Below, in pieces: positions 1 to 8,218 of a stretch of 13,568 bases of DNA. Made by a program: the position numbers and the translations under genes. The notes under the pieces were generated by a model that saw nothing but the letters and a program-made list of their open reading frames with translations, was not told the origin of the DNA and did no database searches. The DNA lies in NCBI GenBank assembly GCA_947569225.1, contig CANORX010000012.1, forward strand, positions 1-13,568, given 5' to 3'. This DNA is from an uncultured Clostridia bacterium. Lineage in GTDB: Bacteria; Bacillota_I; Bacilli_A; RF39; UBA660. Numbering within the stretch: the stretch's first letter is position 1; every line of letters begins with the position of its first letter.

Positions 1-1130
1 CTAAATACTATCGGAAGGGCTGCTATTATTGCTATGAATATTGCTCCCATGAAAGTTATTCTTGATATTACTTTTGATATGTATTTTGTTGTTTCTTTTC
101 CTGGTCTTATTCCTGGAATGTAGCCATTTTGTTTGTTTAAGTTTTTAGATATGTCTTCTGGGTTTACTGCAGCTACATAAGTGTAACCGTATGTAAATGC
201 TATTATTAGTAAGACATATACTACAAATCCTATAGGTGTTGTTGTTGTTAAGTATTTTTCTATAAATAAGTTAAATCCTTCATTTTTTATAAAGTATGTT
301 AGTGTAGTTGGTATTGCTAATACTGCAGATGCAAATATTACAGGCATTACTCCAGCACTATTTATTCGTAGTGGAAGAAATGATTGGTTCTGTTTGTAAG
401 CACCTGCACTTCTATTAGAGTATTGTATAGGTATTCTTCTTTCTGCATCAGTTACAAATATGACTCCTACTATAATTCCTATATATAGTAATATGAATAC
501 TAAGAATGATACGACTCCTATGAATGTGTTTGATCCACTTATTACTAGGTTTTTAAAGGCTTCTACCATCATGTTTGGTACTGTGTTTATTATACCTGCC
601 ATGATTATAAGGCTTATTCCGTTTCCTATTCCTTTGTTTGTTATTTGGTCACCAAGCCAAAGTAGAAAGGCTGTTCCTGCTGTTAGTATTATACTTATTT
701 CTACGTATTCTAGCGCTGTAGCACCTTTACCCATGAACATTAGTGAGTAAATGTATCCTTCTACTAGTGCAAATACTATTCCTAAGTATCTATTTATTTT
801 GTTTATTTTTCTTCTTCCTTCTTCTCCCATTTCTTTTAGGTCTTGGAAGTATGTTATACCCATTAAATCCATTTGTAATACTTGTAATACTATTGATGCA
901 GTTATGTACGGCATCACTCCTAGTGCGAAGATACTAAATTGTTTTAGTCCGCCTCCACTCATTGCATTTAATAGTTCTAAAAATCCTAAATCATTTGTTA
1001 TCGCTTTCATTCCAGGTACTGTTACTACATTTCCTAATGAGAATATAAATAAGGCACCTAATGTAAATAATACTCTAAATTTAAGGTCTTTGTTAGTTTT
1101 TTTAAAGATTTGTTTAAATGTTTTAAACAT
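1..1130 (-). CDS. secY: SecY, preprotein translocase channel subunit (3' end outside window)
   Basis: SecY is the central pore subunit of the SecYEG translocon in the cytoplasmic membrane. It passes unfolded secretory proteins outward and membrane proteins sideways into the bilayer. I translated 376 codons from the ATG at 1130 with no stop. The frame shows family landmarks: the first hydrophobic segment soon after a basic N-terminus, FALGVMPYITASIVLQ in the second, the cytoplasmic loop ERRIPIQY, then PLRINSAGVMPVIF and NGYIPGIRPG. The family is usually about 430 residues, so roughly the last 50 lie beyond the left edge. The start codon abuts the rplO stop, and its GAGGTGA ribosome binding site lies inside the end of rplO, so the two genes are probably translationally coupled. 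Nothing suggests damage. Confidence 0.97.
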   Translation of the reverse strand, partial: MFKTFKQIFKKTNKDLKFRVLFTLGALFIFSLGNVVTVPGMKAITNDLGFLELLNAMSGGGLKQFSIFALGVMPYITASIVLQVLQMDLMGITYFQDLKEMGEEGRRKINKINRYLGIVFALVEGYIYSLMFMGKGATALEYVEISIILTAGTAFLLWLGDQITNKGIGNGISLIIMAGIINTVPNMMVEAFKNLVISGSNTFIGVVSFLVFILLYIGIIVGVIFVTDAERRIPIQYSNRSAGAYKQNQSFLPLRINSAGVMPVIFASAVLAIPTTLTYFIKNEGFNLFIEKYLTTTTPIGFVVYVLLIIAFTYGYTYVAAVNPEDISKNLNKQNGYIPGIRPGKETTKYISKVISRITFMGAIFIAIIAALPIVF

Positions 1131-1574
1131 CTAAATCACCTCAACTTTTCCACCGATACTTTCTATTTTATTTATTGCTTGGTTTGTAAATAAGTTAGCT
1201 TTTACAGTAAGTTTTTTAGTTAGTTCTCCACTTCCTAAAATTTTGATACCATTTAATTCTTTTTTTACAAGTCCAATTTCTTTTAAAGTTTCTGGTGTTA
1301 CAGTTGCACCGTCTTCAAATCTATTCAAGTCACATACGTTTACTACTGCATATCTTGTAGTAAATCTTGTATTGTTAAATCCTCTTCTTGGTATCCTTTT
1401 GTATAATGGATTTTGTCCACCTTCAAACCAAGGTTTTATGCTTGCTCCTGAACGAGATTTTTGCCCATTTTCACCACGAGTTGATGTTTTTCCCATTCCA
1501 CTTCCTGGTCCTCTACCTACTATTTTTCTTCTGTGAGTAGATCCAGGATGGTTTTTTAATTCATTTAGTTTCAT
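1131..1574 (-). CDS. rplO: 50S ribosomal protein L15
   Basis: L15 is a late-assembly 23S rRNA-binding protein of the large subunit. The 147-residue product has the family length. Its N-terminal glycine/arginine-rich extension carries GRGPGSGMGKTSTRG (about residues 21-35) and KSRSGASIKPWFEGGQ, which threads into rRNA, followed by the compact C-terminal domain. The start ATG shares one base with the rpsE stop (TAATG), and the gene ends with TAG directly before secY. In most bacteria rpmD (L30) lies between rpsE and rplO; here the two genes overlap by one base and there is no room for it. Confidence 0.98.
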   Translation of the reverse strand: MKLNELKNHPGSTHRRKIVGRGPGSGMGKTSTRGENGQKSRSGASIKPWFEGGQNPLYKRIPRRGFNNTRFTTRYAVVNVCDLNRFEDGATVTPETLKEIGLVKKELNGIKILGSGELTKKLTVKANLFTNQAINKIESIGGKVEVI

Positions 1575-2173
1575 TATCCTATAATCTCCTCTACTTTTTT
1601 ACCACGAAGTGCAGCTATGTGACTAGCGCTTCTTTGTGCTTTTAGTGCGTCCATTGCAGCTTTCGCAGTGTTTATTTGTGTGTTACTTCCTAATGATTTA
1701 GATACGATATCTTTTACACCAGCAAGTTCTAATACGTTACGAACTGGTCCTCCAGCGATGATTCCACTTCCGGCTTTTGCTGGTTTGATAAGTACTTTTG
1801 CTGCTCCGCATACTCCGATAACTTCGTGACTAAGAGTTCTATCTTCTACTAAGTTAACTTTGATTACGTTTTTTTCAGCTGCTTTTATAGCTTTTGATAT
1901 TGCTTCTGGTACTTCATTTGCTTTTCCAGTTCCAAGTCCTACTCTACCTTTTCTGTCACCTACAGCAACAGTAGCAGTAAATCTCATTGAACGTCCACCT
2001 TTTGTTGTTTTTGATACACGTCCTATTGAGATAACTTTTTCTTCATAAGGACTTTTCTTAACGAATTCTTTTTTGTTATTTCTTTCTCTGTTGTTGTTTC
2101 TTTCTCTTCTATTATTTTCTTTGTTGTTAGTAAAATTTTTGTTATTTGTTTCTTTTACATTATTATCTTTCAT
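1574..2173 (-). CDS. rpsE: 30S ribosomal protein S5 with an N-terminal low-complexity extension
   Basis: S5 sits at the mRNA entry side of the small subunit and contributes to decoding accuracy and helicase activity. From about residue 41 on, the 199-residue product is ordinary S5: the dsRBD-like part with VAVGDRKGRVGLGTGKA, then the C-terminal domain with AGSGIIAGGPVRNVLELAG and SHIAALRGKKVEEI. Residues 1-40 are extra: almost all Asn, Lys, Arg and Glu, with repeats of the kind RRERNNNRERNN. A typical family member is about 165 residues. The start is supported by GGGAGG seven bases before the ATG and by the 13-base gap to rplR, so the extension is probably real. Internal starts lack as good a site. 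Confidence 0.97.
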   Translation of the reverse strand: MKDNNVKETNNKNFTNNKENNRRERNNNRERNNKKEFVKKSPYEEKVISIGRVSKTTKGGRSMRFTATVAVGDRKGRVGLGTGKANEVPEAISKAIKAAEKNVIKVNLVEDRTLSHEVIGVCGAAKVLIKPAKAGSGIIAGGPVRNVLELAGVKDIVSKSLGSNTQINTAKAAMDALKAQRSASHIAALRGKKVEEIIG

Positions 2174-2186
2174 TAATAATCCTCCC

Positions 2187-2540
2187 TTAGAATTTAAGTC
2201 CAGCTTCCCTGGCTCCTTCTGCTAGGGCTTTTACTCTTCCGTGATATTTGTATCCGCCACGGTCAAATACTACTTCTGTGATACCTTTTTCTAGTGCTTT
2301 TTTTGCAACTTCTGCTCCTACTTTTGTAGCAGTTTCTATATCACATTTTTTTAATTTTAGTTCTAATGAAGAGGCACTTACTAAAGTTACACCTTTTGTG
2401 TCATCTATTATTTGCGCATATATGTTGGTGTTGCTTCTAAATACGTCTAATCTAGGAGTAGTTTCTGTACCAGAAATGTTTTTTCTGATACGTTCATGTC
2501 TTTTAATTCGACTTACATTTCTTGATTCTTTCTTTATCAT
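2187..2540 (-). CDS. rplR: 50S ribosomal protein L18
   Basis: L18 binds 5S rRNA and helps dock it, with L5, into the central protuberance of the large subunit. The 117-residue length is normal. A basic N-terminus ([15 protein letters not shown]) leads to the conserved [18 protein letters not shown] strand region, and the protein ends with [20 protein letters not shown], the family's C-terminal signature. It lies between rplF and rpsE with 13-base gaps on both sides, in the standard spc order. A GGAGG-type site precedes the ATG. Confidence 0.98.
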   Translation of the reverse strand: MIKKESRNVSRIKRHERIRKNISGTETTPRLDVFRSNTNIYAQIIDDTKGVTLVSASSLELKLKKCDIETATKVGAEVAKKALEKGITEVVFDRGGYKYHGRVKALAEGAREAGLKF

Positions 2541-2553
2541 TTTTTATACCTCC

Positions 2554-3090
2554 CTAAGCAGCTTTCTTTCCTTCCTTACGTCTGATGAATTCGTCTTTGT
2601 ATTTGATTCCTTTTCCTTTATATGGTTCAGGTTCTCTTACTTTACGAACTTGTGCGGCAAATTCACCTACTACTTGTTTGTCGCATCCTGTTATTGTTAG
2701 TTCGTTTGCACTTGCTGATTCAATTTTAATTCCAACTGGTGCTGTCATTACTACAGGATGACTATATCCTGCACTGATTGTTAGTGTAGATCCTGATACT
2801 TGGAATTTGTAACCTACACCATTTATTTCTAATTCACGCTTGAATCCTTCACTTACTCCAATTAACATGTTATTTATGTTTGCATTTGTAGTTCCATGAA
2901 GTTGTTTTTGTGTTTTTGTATCATTAGCTCTTGTTACTAATACTTTTCCTTCTTCAATATTTACACTGATTCCAGGTTTTGTATTTAGTTCCATATTGCC
3001 TAATTTTCCGGATACATTTACTGTGTTTTCGTTAACATTTACTGTTACACCTTCTGGTATAACTAATTCTCTTCTTCCAATTCTACTCAT
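2554..3090 (-). CDS. rplF: 50S ribosomal protein L6
   Basis: L6 has two homologous alpha/beta domains. It binds 23S rRNA near the sarcin-ricin loop and the factor-binding site, so it matters for elongation-factor GTPase activity. The product starts MSRIGRRELVIPEGVTV and ends with the diagnostic REPEPYKGKGIKYKDEFIRR followed by a short basic tail. At 178 residues it matches the family. The middle part contains the second-domain motif GYSHPV. The gap to rpsH is nine bases, which indicates co-transcription and probably coupling. Confidence 0.98.
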   Translation of the reverse strand: MSRIGRRELVIPEGVTVNVNENTVNVSGKLGNMELNTKPGISVNIEEGKVLVTRANDTKTQKQLHGTTNANINNMLIGVSEGFKRELEINGVGYKFQVSGSTLTISAGYSHPVVMTAPVGIKIESASANELTITGCDKQVVGEFAAQVRKVREPEPYKGKGIKYKDEFIRRKEGKKAA

Positions 3091-3099
3091 ATTAACTCC

Positions 3100-3495
3100 T
3101 TACCAGATGTATGCAAGAACTTCTCCACCTAAGTTTTCTTTTCTTGCTTCCCTATCTGTCATTATTCCTTTTGAAGTTGATACTATAGCTATCCCAAGAC
3201 CATTTAATACTCTTGGTACTTCATTAGAACTTACGTATACTCTAAGTCCAGGTTTGCTGATTCTTTTTAATCCAGTTATAACCCTTTCTTTTTTTGCTCC
3301 GTATTTTAATTTTAATGTTAACATTTTTTTTGAATTTTCAGTTATTTCTTCAAAACCATCAATGTATCCTTCACTTTCTAAAATTCTAGCAATTTCTTTA
3401 GTCATTTTTGAACTAAGTACGTCAACTGTTTTATATTTCATTGCACTTGCATTACGTATTCTTGTAAGCATATCCGCAATTATATCATTTACCAT
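3100..3495 (-). CDS. rpsH: 30S ribosomal protein S8
   Basis: S8 is a primary 16S rRNA-binding protein in the central domain of the small subunit. In several bacteria it is also the translational repressor of the spc operon. The 131-residue product begins [16 protein letters not shown] and ends [14 protein letters not shown]...GGEVLAYIW; the STSKGIMTD stretch is the family RNA-binding signature. Whether it regulates this operon cannot be read from the sequence: I did not find a convincing S8-helix-like target near rplE. Gaps are 9 bases to rplF and 18 to rpsN. Confidence 0.98.
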   Translation of the reverse strand: MVNDIIADMLTRIRNASAMKYKTVDVLSSKMTKEIARILESEGYIDGFEEITENSKKMLTLKLKYGAKKERVITGLKRISKPGLRVYVSSNEVPRVLNGLGIAIVSTSKGIMTDREARKENLGGEVLAYIW

Positions 3496-3513
3496 TACTA
3501 TAGTCCTCCCTTC

Positions 3514-3699
3514 TTACCAACTAGACTTTTTAACGCCTGGTATTTGTCCTTTATAAGCTAGTTCTCTAAAGCATATACGACATAACCCGAATTTTCTTAA
3601 TACTCCATGGGGTCTGCCACATCTTTCACATCTTGTGTAATTTCTTACTTCAAATTTAGATCCTTTTTTCCAGCTTACTTTCTTACTTGTTTTTGCCAC
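3514..3699 (-). CDS. rpsN: 30S ribosomal protein S14, zinc-binding short form
   Basis: S14 helps assemble the 30S head. This is the short type (61 residues) with a complete zinc ribbon: Cys24-x2-Cys27 and Cys40-x2-Cys43, in [10 protein letters not shown] and [10 protein letters not shown]. The C-terminal [14 protein letters not shown] is typical of Firmicutes. The zinc form in the native operon position argues for a Bacilli or related lineage. The zinc-free paralogue that some species express under zinc shortage is not in this window. The gene lies between rplE and rpsH, with an AGGAGGC-like site before the ATG. Confidence 0.98.
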   Translation of the reverse strand: MAKTSKKVSWKKGSKFEVRNYTRCERCGRPHGVLRKFGLCRICFRELAYKGQIPGVKKSSW

Positions 3700-3710
3700 T
3701 GTTTAGCCTC

Positions 3711-4250
3711 CTAACCCTTAAACGGTAATCCGAAACCTTTTAGTAGTGCTAGAGCTTCTTCATTTGATGCAGCTGTTGTTACTATAACTACATCTAATCC
3801 TCTAGTTTTAATTACACTATCATATTCTACTTCTGGGAATATAAGTTGTTCTTTTATTCCTAATGTATAGTTTCCTCTTCCGTCAAAACTTCCTTTTGAA
3901 ATTCCTCTAAAGTCACGCACACGTGGTAATGCTATGCTTACTAGTTTTTCTAGGAATATATACATTTTTTCTCCACGTAGTGTTACTTTACAACCGATTT
4001 TATTTCCTTCTCTAAGTTTGAAGCCAGCGATTGACTTTTTAGCTTTTGTTATTACTGGTTTTTGTCCTGCGATAACTTCTAATTCTTTAACTGCAGCTTC
4101 TAGGTATTTTGAGTCCCCGATGGCATCTCCTACACCCATATTTAATACTATTTTTTCTATTTTTGGCACTTCCATAACTGAAGTGTAACCAAATTCTTTT
4201 GTTAGAGCAGGCACGATTTCTTTTTTATAAACTTCTTTTAATGTTTCCAT
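3711..4250 (-). CDS. rplE: 50S ribosomal protein L5
   Basis: L5 binds 5S rRNA and contacts the P-site tRNA and the small-subunit head through the central protuberance. The 179-residue product matches the family from end to end: [19 protein letters not shown] near residues 28-46, [21 protein letters not shown] in the middle, the RVRDFRGIS motif, and FPEVEYDSV...[10 protein letters not shown] in the C-terminal half. It lies 14 bases after rplX and 11 bases before rpsN. No unusual features were seen. Confidence 0.98.
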   Translation of the reverse strand: METLKEVYKKEIVPALTKEFGYTSVMEVPKIEKIVLNMGVGDAIGDSKYLEAAVKELEVIAGQKPVITKAKKSIAGFKLREGNKIGCKVTLRGEKMYIFLEKLVSIALPRVRDFRGISKGSFDGRGNYTLGIKEQLIFPEVEYDSVIKTRGLDVVIVTTAASNEEALALLKGFGLPFKG

Positions 4251-4264
4251 TATTTGCCTCCTAT

Positions 4265-4519
4265 TTATTTTGTTTCCTTTTTAGTTTCTTTCTTTTCATT
4301 ATTACTAATTACTTTTACATTTGAAATGTGAATAGGAGCTTCAGTTTCAAGGATTCCTCCAGTTTCGTTTGTTCTTCCAGGTTTGATATGTTTTTTTACT
4401 ATATTTACACCTTCAACGATAACTCTGTTTTCGTTTCTTAAAACTTTTGATACTTTTCCTTCTTTTCCTTTATTTGATCCAGTAATTACTTTTACTTTAT
4501 CTCCAATTTTAATTTTCAT
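4265..4519 (-). CDS. rplX: 50S ribosomal protein L24, C-terminally shortened
   Basis: L24 is an assembly-initiator protein that binds the 5' region of 23S rRNA near the exit tunnel. The KOW domain is intact ([21 protein letters not shown], about residues 6-26), and the middle is conserved to [12 protein letters not shown]. Ordinary bacterial L24 then continues about 30 residues, usually with DPKTG...TRVGY and a basic end. Here the frame closes after a short Lys/Glu tail, giving 84 residues instead of about 100-105. Neighbour spacing (14 bases each side) is normal, and the TAA is followed closely by the rplE ribosome binding site, so a frameshift is unlikely; a genuine lineage-specific shortening is more likely. 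Confidence 0.96.
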   Translation of the reverse strand: MKIKIGDKVKVITGSNKGKEGKVSKVLRNENRVIVEGVNIVKKHIKPGRTNETGGILETEAPIHISNVKVISNNEKKETKKETK

Positions 4520-4532
4520 AATTAGTATCCTC

Positions 4533-4901
4533 CTATAATACTTCTGGCGCTAGTGAAACGATTTTCATGAAGTCTTTGTCACGTAATTCACGAGCGACAG
4601 GTCCTAGAACACGTGTTCCAACTGGACTTTTATCATCTTTAATTAGAACGCATGCGTTGTCATCAAATTTGATGTGACTTCCATCTGGTCTTTTTACGCC
4701 TTGTACTGTTCTAACTATTACAGCTTTTACGACTTTTCCTTTTTTAACGTTTGAGTTAGGTATTGCTTTTTTTACAGTTCCTACTACTACGTCACCTATA
4801 TATCCGTTTCTTACAAAAGATCCACCTAATACTCTAATTACTAATATTTCTTTAGCGCCTGAGTTGTCAGCTACTTTTAAACGGCTTTCTGGTTGTACCA
4901 T
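4533..4901 (-). CDS. rplN: 50S ribosomal protein L14
   Basis: L14 lies at the subunit interface and forms intersubunit bridges with 16S rRNA. It is also the contact for the ribosome silencing factor RsfS in bacteria that have it. The 122-residue product is full length: [19 protein letters not shown] at the start, then [12 protein letters not shown], the [14 protein letters not shown] strand and [20 protein letters not shown] at the end. It is the first gene of the spc half of the fused operon. A GGAGGG site precedes the ATG. Confidence 0.98.
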   Translation of the reverse strand: MVQPESRLKVADNSGAKEILVIRVLGGSFVRNGYIGDVVVGTVKKAIPNSNVKKGKVVKAVIVRTVQGVKRPDGSHIKFDDNACVLIKDDKSPVGTRVLGPVARELRDKDFMKIVSLAPEVL

Positions 4902-4915
4902 AAAAACGCCCTCCT

Positions 4916-5173
4916 TTAAAGTATGATAGCTTCTTCTACTATGCTATCTAATACAAATCTTTTTGTTTTACTTAGTGGACGACATGCTATTATTTTAACT
5001 ATGTCTCCTACTTTTGCTTTGTTTTCTTCGTCATGAGCTTTATATTTTTTAGAATATTTTACTCTTTTCTTATATAGTGGATGTTTTTTGTAAGTTTCAG
5101 TTTGAACTACTATTGTTTTGTCCATACTTGTACTTACTACTTTTCCTACTATGGTTTCTTTTTGTTTTTCCAT
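4916..5173 (-). CDS. rpsQ: 30S ribosomal protein S17
   Basis: S17 is an OB-fold primary binder of the 16S rRNA 5' domain and is needed early in 30S assembly. The 85-residue product has the family order: [36 protein letters not shown], then [20 protein letters not shown]. Length and motifs are normal. Gaps are 10 bases from rpmC and 14 bases to rplN, and the region before the start contains a GGAGGG-like Shine-Dalgarno. Confidence 0.98.
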   Translation of the reverse strand: MEKQKETIVGKVVSTSMDKTIVVQTETYKKHPLYKKRVKYSKKYKAHDEENKAKVGDIVKIIACRPLSKTKRFVLDSIVEEAIIL

Positions 5174-5183
5174 TTGTACCCTC

Positions 5184-5378
5184 CTACTCTTCGTCCTTAC
5201 GTTCGTTAAGTACGTTTTTCATTCTTGCTACATCATGTCTTAATTCTTTAATTCTGTGTGGTTTTTCTAATCCACTAACTGCACCGCTAAATTTTAAGTT
5301 CCATAATTCAGCTTTTACTTCAGCAATTTTTTTATTTATTTCTTCAGTGGTCATTTTTCTTATTTCATTAGTTTTCAT
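5184..5378 (-). CDS. rpmC: 50S ribosomal protein L29
   Basis: L29 is a small two-helix protein beside the tunnel exit, where it helps form the docking site for trigger factor and SRP. I place the start at the ATG at 5378, giving 64 residues beginning [10 protein letters not shown], which is the usual family start. A GGTGA site lies five bases upstream. A GTG at 5390 would add four residues but has a poorer site. The gene overlaps the end of rplP by 11 bases in another frame, so translation is likely coupled. The family core [20 protein letters not shown] is present. Confidence 0.95.
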   Translation of the reverse strand: MKTNEIRKMTTEEINKKIAEVKAELWNLKFSGAVSGLEKPHRIKELRHDVARMKNVLNERKDEE

Positions 5379-5802
5379 TTGTTTCACCACTTTCTTTCAT
5401 TATGAATTTTGTTTTGATTGGTAGTTTGTGACTAGCTAAACGAAAGGCTTCTCTTGCAGTTTCTTCTGTTACGTCTGCCATTTCAAACATTATTTTTCCT
5501 TCTTTTACTACTGCTACCCATTCTTCTACGTTACCTTTTCCGCTTCCCATACGAACTTCTAATGGTTTTTTTGTTCTTGCTAAATGAGGGAATATGTTAA
5601 TCCAAATTTTACCTCTTTTAGACTTTTTCATTTCTCTTGTCATTGCTACTCTGGCTGCTTCTATTTGTCTTGCTGTTATGTATGCACCTTCTTTAGCAAC
5701 TAATCCGTATTCTCCAAAGGATAATTTGTTTTTTCCTTTACTTTTTCCTTCATAACTGATACGGTGAGGTTTTCTATATTTAGTTCTCTTTGGTAGTAAC
5801 AT
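5368..5802 (-). CDS. rplP: 50S ribosomal protein L16
   Basis: L16 organises the A-site tRNA region and helps in late 50S assembly. The 144-residue product starts [14 protein letters not shown], has [20 protein letters not shown] in the first half, the conserved [18 protein letters not shown] stretch, and RMGSGKG near residue 90. Length is normal for the family. It overlaps rpsC by 23 bases at its start and rpmC by 11 bases at its end. Its ribosome binding site (GGGAGG) therefore sits within the rpsC coding sequence, a layout common in compact ribosomal operons. Confidence 0.98.
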   Translation of the reverse strand: MLLPKRTKYRKPHRISYEGKSKGKNKLSFGEYGLVAKEGAYITARQIEAARVAMTREMKKSKRGKIWINIFPHLARTKKPLEVRMGSGKGNVEEWVAVVKEGKIMFEMADVTEETAREAFRLASHKLPIKTKFIMKESGETNEN

Positions 5803-6457
5803 CTTTCTTACCTCCCTTATTTCCTTTAGCAGGTAGGATTTCTCCTTTGTATATCCATACTTTTACTCCGATTTTTCCATAGATTGTGTCTGCTTCTTTA
5901 TGCGCATAGTCTATGTCAGATCTTAAAGTATGTAGTGGAACTGTTCCTTCTGTATAGTGTTCGCTTCTTGCTATTTCAGCACCGTTTAAACGACCTGATA
6001 CTTGTGTTTTAATTCCTTTTGCTCCTGCTTTCATTGTGTTTCTTATAGCTCTTTTTTGGGCTACTCTGTATGAAGCACGGTTTTCAATTTGTGTTGCGAT
6101 GTTTTCTGCAACTAAAGCTGCATTAAGGTCTGGTTGTTTGATTTCTACTATTGATATGTAGATTTCTTCTCCAGTAAGTTTTGATAATGCTTTTTTGTGC
6201 TTTTCTATTTCTTCTCCACCACGGCCGATTACTATGCCTGGTTTTGATGTGCTCAATATTACGTTTGTTCTTTTATTGTTTCTTTCAATAACAATATTAG
6301 CGACTGAGCTTCCTTTTAGTTTTTTGCCTAAGTATTCACGTATTTTTATATCAGTGTTAAGATATTTAGAAAAATCTTTACTTGGCGCATACCATTTGCT
6401 TTCCCAGTCTTTGTTTATTCCTATTCTTAGTCCGACTGGACTTACTTTTTGTCCCAC
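5780..6457 (-). CDS. rpsC: 30S ribosomal protein S3
   Basis: S3 lines the mRNA entry tunnel in the 30S head. The product is 225 residues. It opens with [14 protein letters not shown], contains the KH domain with the GRGG loop at residues 78-81 ([18 protein letters not shown]), and has the C-terminal signature [13 protein letters not shown] at 154-166 and [11 protein letters not shown]. The last 17 or so residues are a basic, disordered-looking tail, somewhat variable in the family. It is separated from rplV by three bases. Confidence 0.98.
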   Translation of the reverse strand: MGQKVSPVGLRIGINKDWESKWYAPSKDFSKYLNTDIKIREYLGKKLKGSSVANIVIERNNKRTNVILSTSKPGIVIGRGGEEIEKHKKALSKLTGEEIYISIVEIKQPDLNAALVAENIATQIENRASYRVAQKRAIRNTMKAGAKGIKTQVSGRLNGAEIARSEHYTEGTVPLHTLRSDIDYAHKEADTIYGKIGVKVWIYKGEILPAKGNKGGKKDVTTKEN

Positions 6458-6460
6458 GCT

Positions 6461-6808
6461 TTAGTCCTCCTTAGCCATTCCGTCACTTACTTTTATGTAT
6501 ATGTGACTTGTTCTTTTATCTCTTCTATCAACAGACCCACGTGAAGCGATTTTACTTCTTTTTAGTGTTGTTCCTTCGTTTATGTAAGTTTCGCTTATGT
6601 ATAATTTACTTTCGTCTGCTTCAAAATTGTTTACCGCGTTTGCAACTGCACTTTCTAATACTTTACTTATCAAACGACTTCCTTTAGTGTTTGTTGTCAT
6701 TAGTATTGCACGTGCATCTGCTATTTTTTTCCCTCTTACAAGGTCAAGTGTCATTCTTGCTTTTCTAGGGGCAATCATGGCACCTTTATGTGTTGCATAA
6801 GTTTCCAT
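6461..6808 (-). CDS. rplV: 50S ribosomal protein L22
   Basis: L22 binds all domains of 23S rRNA; its long beta-hairpin reaches into the nascent peptide tunnel near the macrolide site. The 115-residue product has MIAPRKARMTLDLVRGK at 11-27, AVANAVNNFEAD in the middle and the hairpin region KRSKIASRGSVDRRDKRTSH near residues 83-102, with no visible insertion or deletion of the kind seen in macrolide-resistant mutants. It ends three bases before rpsC and begins after an AGGAGG-type site. Confidence 0.98.
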   Translation of the reverse strand: METYATHKGAMIAPRKARMTLDLVRGKKIADARAILMTTNTKGSRLISKVLESAVANAVNNFEADESKLYISETYINEGTTLKRSKIASRGSVDRRDKRTSHIYIKVSDGMAKED

Positions 6809-6819
6809 TTTAATACCTC

Positions 6820-7086
6820 CTATTTGTTTTCGCCAGCGTGTCCACCAAACTTACGAGTTCCTGCGAATTCTCCAAGTTTGTGTCCTACCATGTCTTCTGT
6901 TATGTATACTGGTATGAAATCTTTACCATTGTGTACTGCAATTGTATGTCCAACAAAATCAGGATAGATTGTTGAACGACGTGACCAGGTTTTAATTACT
7001 TCTTTTTTACCACTTTCGTTTAAGGCTTTTACTTTGTTTAGTAATCTTTCAAAAACGTATGGTCCTTTTTTTAAACTTCTTGACAT
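6820..7086 (-). CDS. rpsS: 30S ribosomal protein S19
   Basis: S19 with S13 forms part of the 30S head contacting the A-site finger and 5S-side of the large subunit. I take the ATG at 7086, giving 88 residues that start [11 protein letters not shown] exactly as the family does; an in-frame GTG at 7092 would add two residues. The AAAGGA site is nine bases from the ATG but only three from the GTG. The conserved end [18 protein letters not shown] is present. It lies between rplB and rplV in standard S10-operon order. Confidence 0.96.
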   Translation of the reverse strand: MSRSLKKGPYVFERLLNKVKALNESGKKEVIKTWSRRSTIYPDFVGHTIAVHNGKDFIPVYITEDMVGHKLGEFAGTRKFGGHAGENK

Positions 7087-7103
7087 ACTCACAAATCCTT
7101 TCT

Positions 7104-7937
7104 CTATTTTTTCTTCCTACGTGATATGATTAGTTTATCACTAGATTTTTTTCTTTTACGTGTTTTTAATCCTAATGCTGGTTTACCCCAAGGAGTCATT
7201 GGGCCTTTACGTCCGATTGGTGCACGTCCTTCACCACCACCATGAGGGTGATCGTTAGGGTTCATGACAGATCCACGTACTGTAGGACGCCATCCCATAT
7301 GTCTTTTACGTCCTGCTTTTCCTAAGTGAACTAATTCGTAATCTAGGTTACCAACTGTTCCTATTGTTGCACGACATACTCCTAATACTTTTCTAGTTTC
7401 TCCACTTTTTAGTCTTAGTAAAACATATGATCCTTCTCTTCCTAGGATTTGTGCGCTTGATCCAGCTGCTCTTGCAAGTTCAGCACCTTTACCAGGTTTT
7501 AATTCTATGTTATGTACTACTGTACCTACTGGAATATTCATTAAAGGAAGTGCGTTTCCAACTTTGATGTCAACGTTTTCTCCACTTTCTATTACGTCTC
7601 CAACTTTTAAGTTTAGTGGTGCGATTATATATCTTTTTTCACCATCTGCATAGTTTATTAATGCTATGTTTGCACTTCTGTTTGGATCGTATTCTATAGA
7701 GGCAACAGTTCCTTTTACTCCATCTTTATTTCTTTTAAAGTCTATTATACGGTATTTTCTTTTTACTCCGCCTCCACGATGTCTTACAGTGATTTTTCCT
7801 TGATTGTTTCTTCCAGCTTTACTTTTAGTTTTTCTAGTTAAACTTTTTTCTGGAGTACTTTTTGTTATTTCTTCATTAACTAGTGTACTCATGTTTCTAG
7901 TTCCATTTGTTATTGGTTTATAGTTTCTAATTGCCAT
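7104..7937 (-). CDS. rplB: 50S ribosomal protein L2
   Basis: L2 is one of the largest and most conserved 50S proteins, needed for subunit association and for a properly formed peptidyl transferase centre. The 277-residue product is full length. [20 protein letters not shown] is at 42-61, the SH3-like middle is intact, and the C-terminal [20 protein letters not shown] places a histidine at about residue 230, equivalent to the functionally important His229 of Escherichia coli. The tail ends in an Arg/Lys cluster where an AGG codon sits at a position that is normally arginine, so that codon appears to keep its standard meaning. Confidence 0.99.
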   Translation of the reverse strand: MAIRNYKPITNGTRNMSTLVNEEITKSTPEKSLTRKTKSKAGRNNQGKITVRHRGGGVKRKYRIIDFKRNKDGVKGTVASIEYDPNRSANIALINYADGEKRYIIAPLNLKVGDVIESGENVDIKVGNALPLMNIPVGTVVHNIELKPGKGAELARAAGSSAQILGREGSYVLLRLKSGETRKVLGVCRATIGTVGNLDYELVHLGKAGRKRHMGWRPTVRGSVMNPNDHPHGGGEGRAPIGRKGPMTPWGKPALGLKTRKRKKSSDKLIISRRKKK

Positions 7938-7948
7938 ATAATCACCTT

Positions 7949-8218
7949 CTAAAACTCTATTGTAGAGCCTTCCTTAAGTTTTACATAAGCCTTTTTATAA
8001 GAAGAAGTGTATCCTGTATATTTTCCAACTCTTTTCTTTTTGCCATCTACGTTTGTTGTGTTTACACTTTCAACTTTCACATTAAACTTGCTTTCAATTA
8101 CTTGTTTAATTTGAGTTTTATTGGCTTTTTTATCAACTTTGAAAACATATACGTTTTCACTTGCTAAGTTGTTTGTTTTTTCAGTTATTATTGGTGCTTT
8201 GATTATTTCTATATTCAT
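7949..8218 (-). CDS. rplW: 50S ribosomal protein L23
   Basis: L23 flanks the tunnel exit and is the main docking site for trigger factor and a contact for SRP. The 89-residue product has the family signature [11 protein letters not shown] at residues 5-15, then [20 protein letters not shown] and [16 protein letters not shown]. It is slightly short of the usual 95 or so but complete. Its ATG shares one base with the rplD stop (TAATG), implying coupled translation with L4. Confidence 0.98.
   Translation of the reverse strand: MNIEIIKAPIITEKTNNLASENVYVFKVDKKANKTQIKQVIESKFNVKVESVNTTNVDGKKKRVGKYTGYTSSYKKAYVKLKEGSTIEF

Noticed and set aside
2248..3556. Several plus-strand open frames across rplR, rplF and rpsH
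   Set aside because: Hydrophobic, low-complexity translations typical of antisense to AT-rich Lys/Glu-rich genes; no promoter or Shine-Dalgarno.
5379..5390. GTG start at 5390 for L29
   Set aside because: The family start (MKTNEI) and a GGTGA site five bases upstream favour the ATG at 5378.
7087..7092. GTG start at 7092 for S19
   Set aside because: The AAAGGA site is too close to it, and the family begins at MSRSLKKG, the ATG at 7086.
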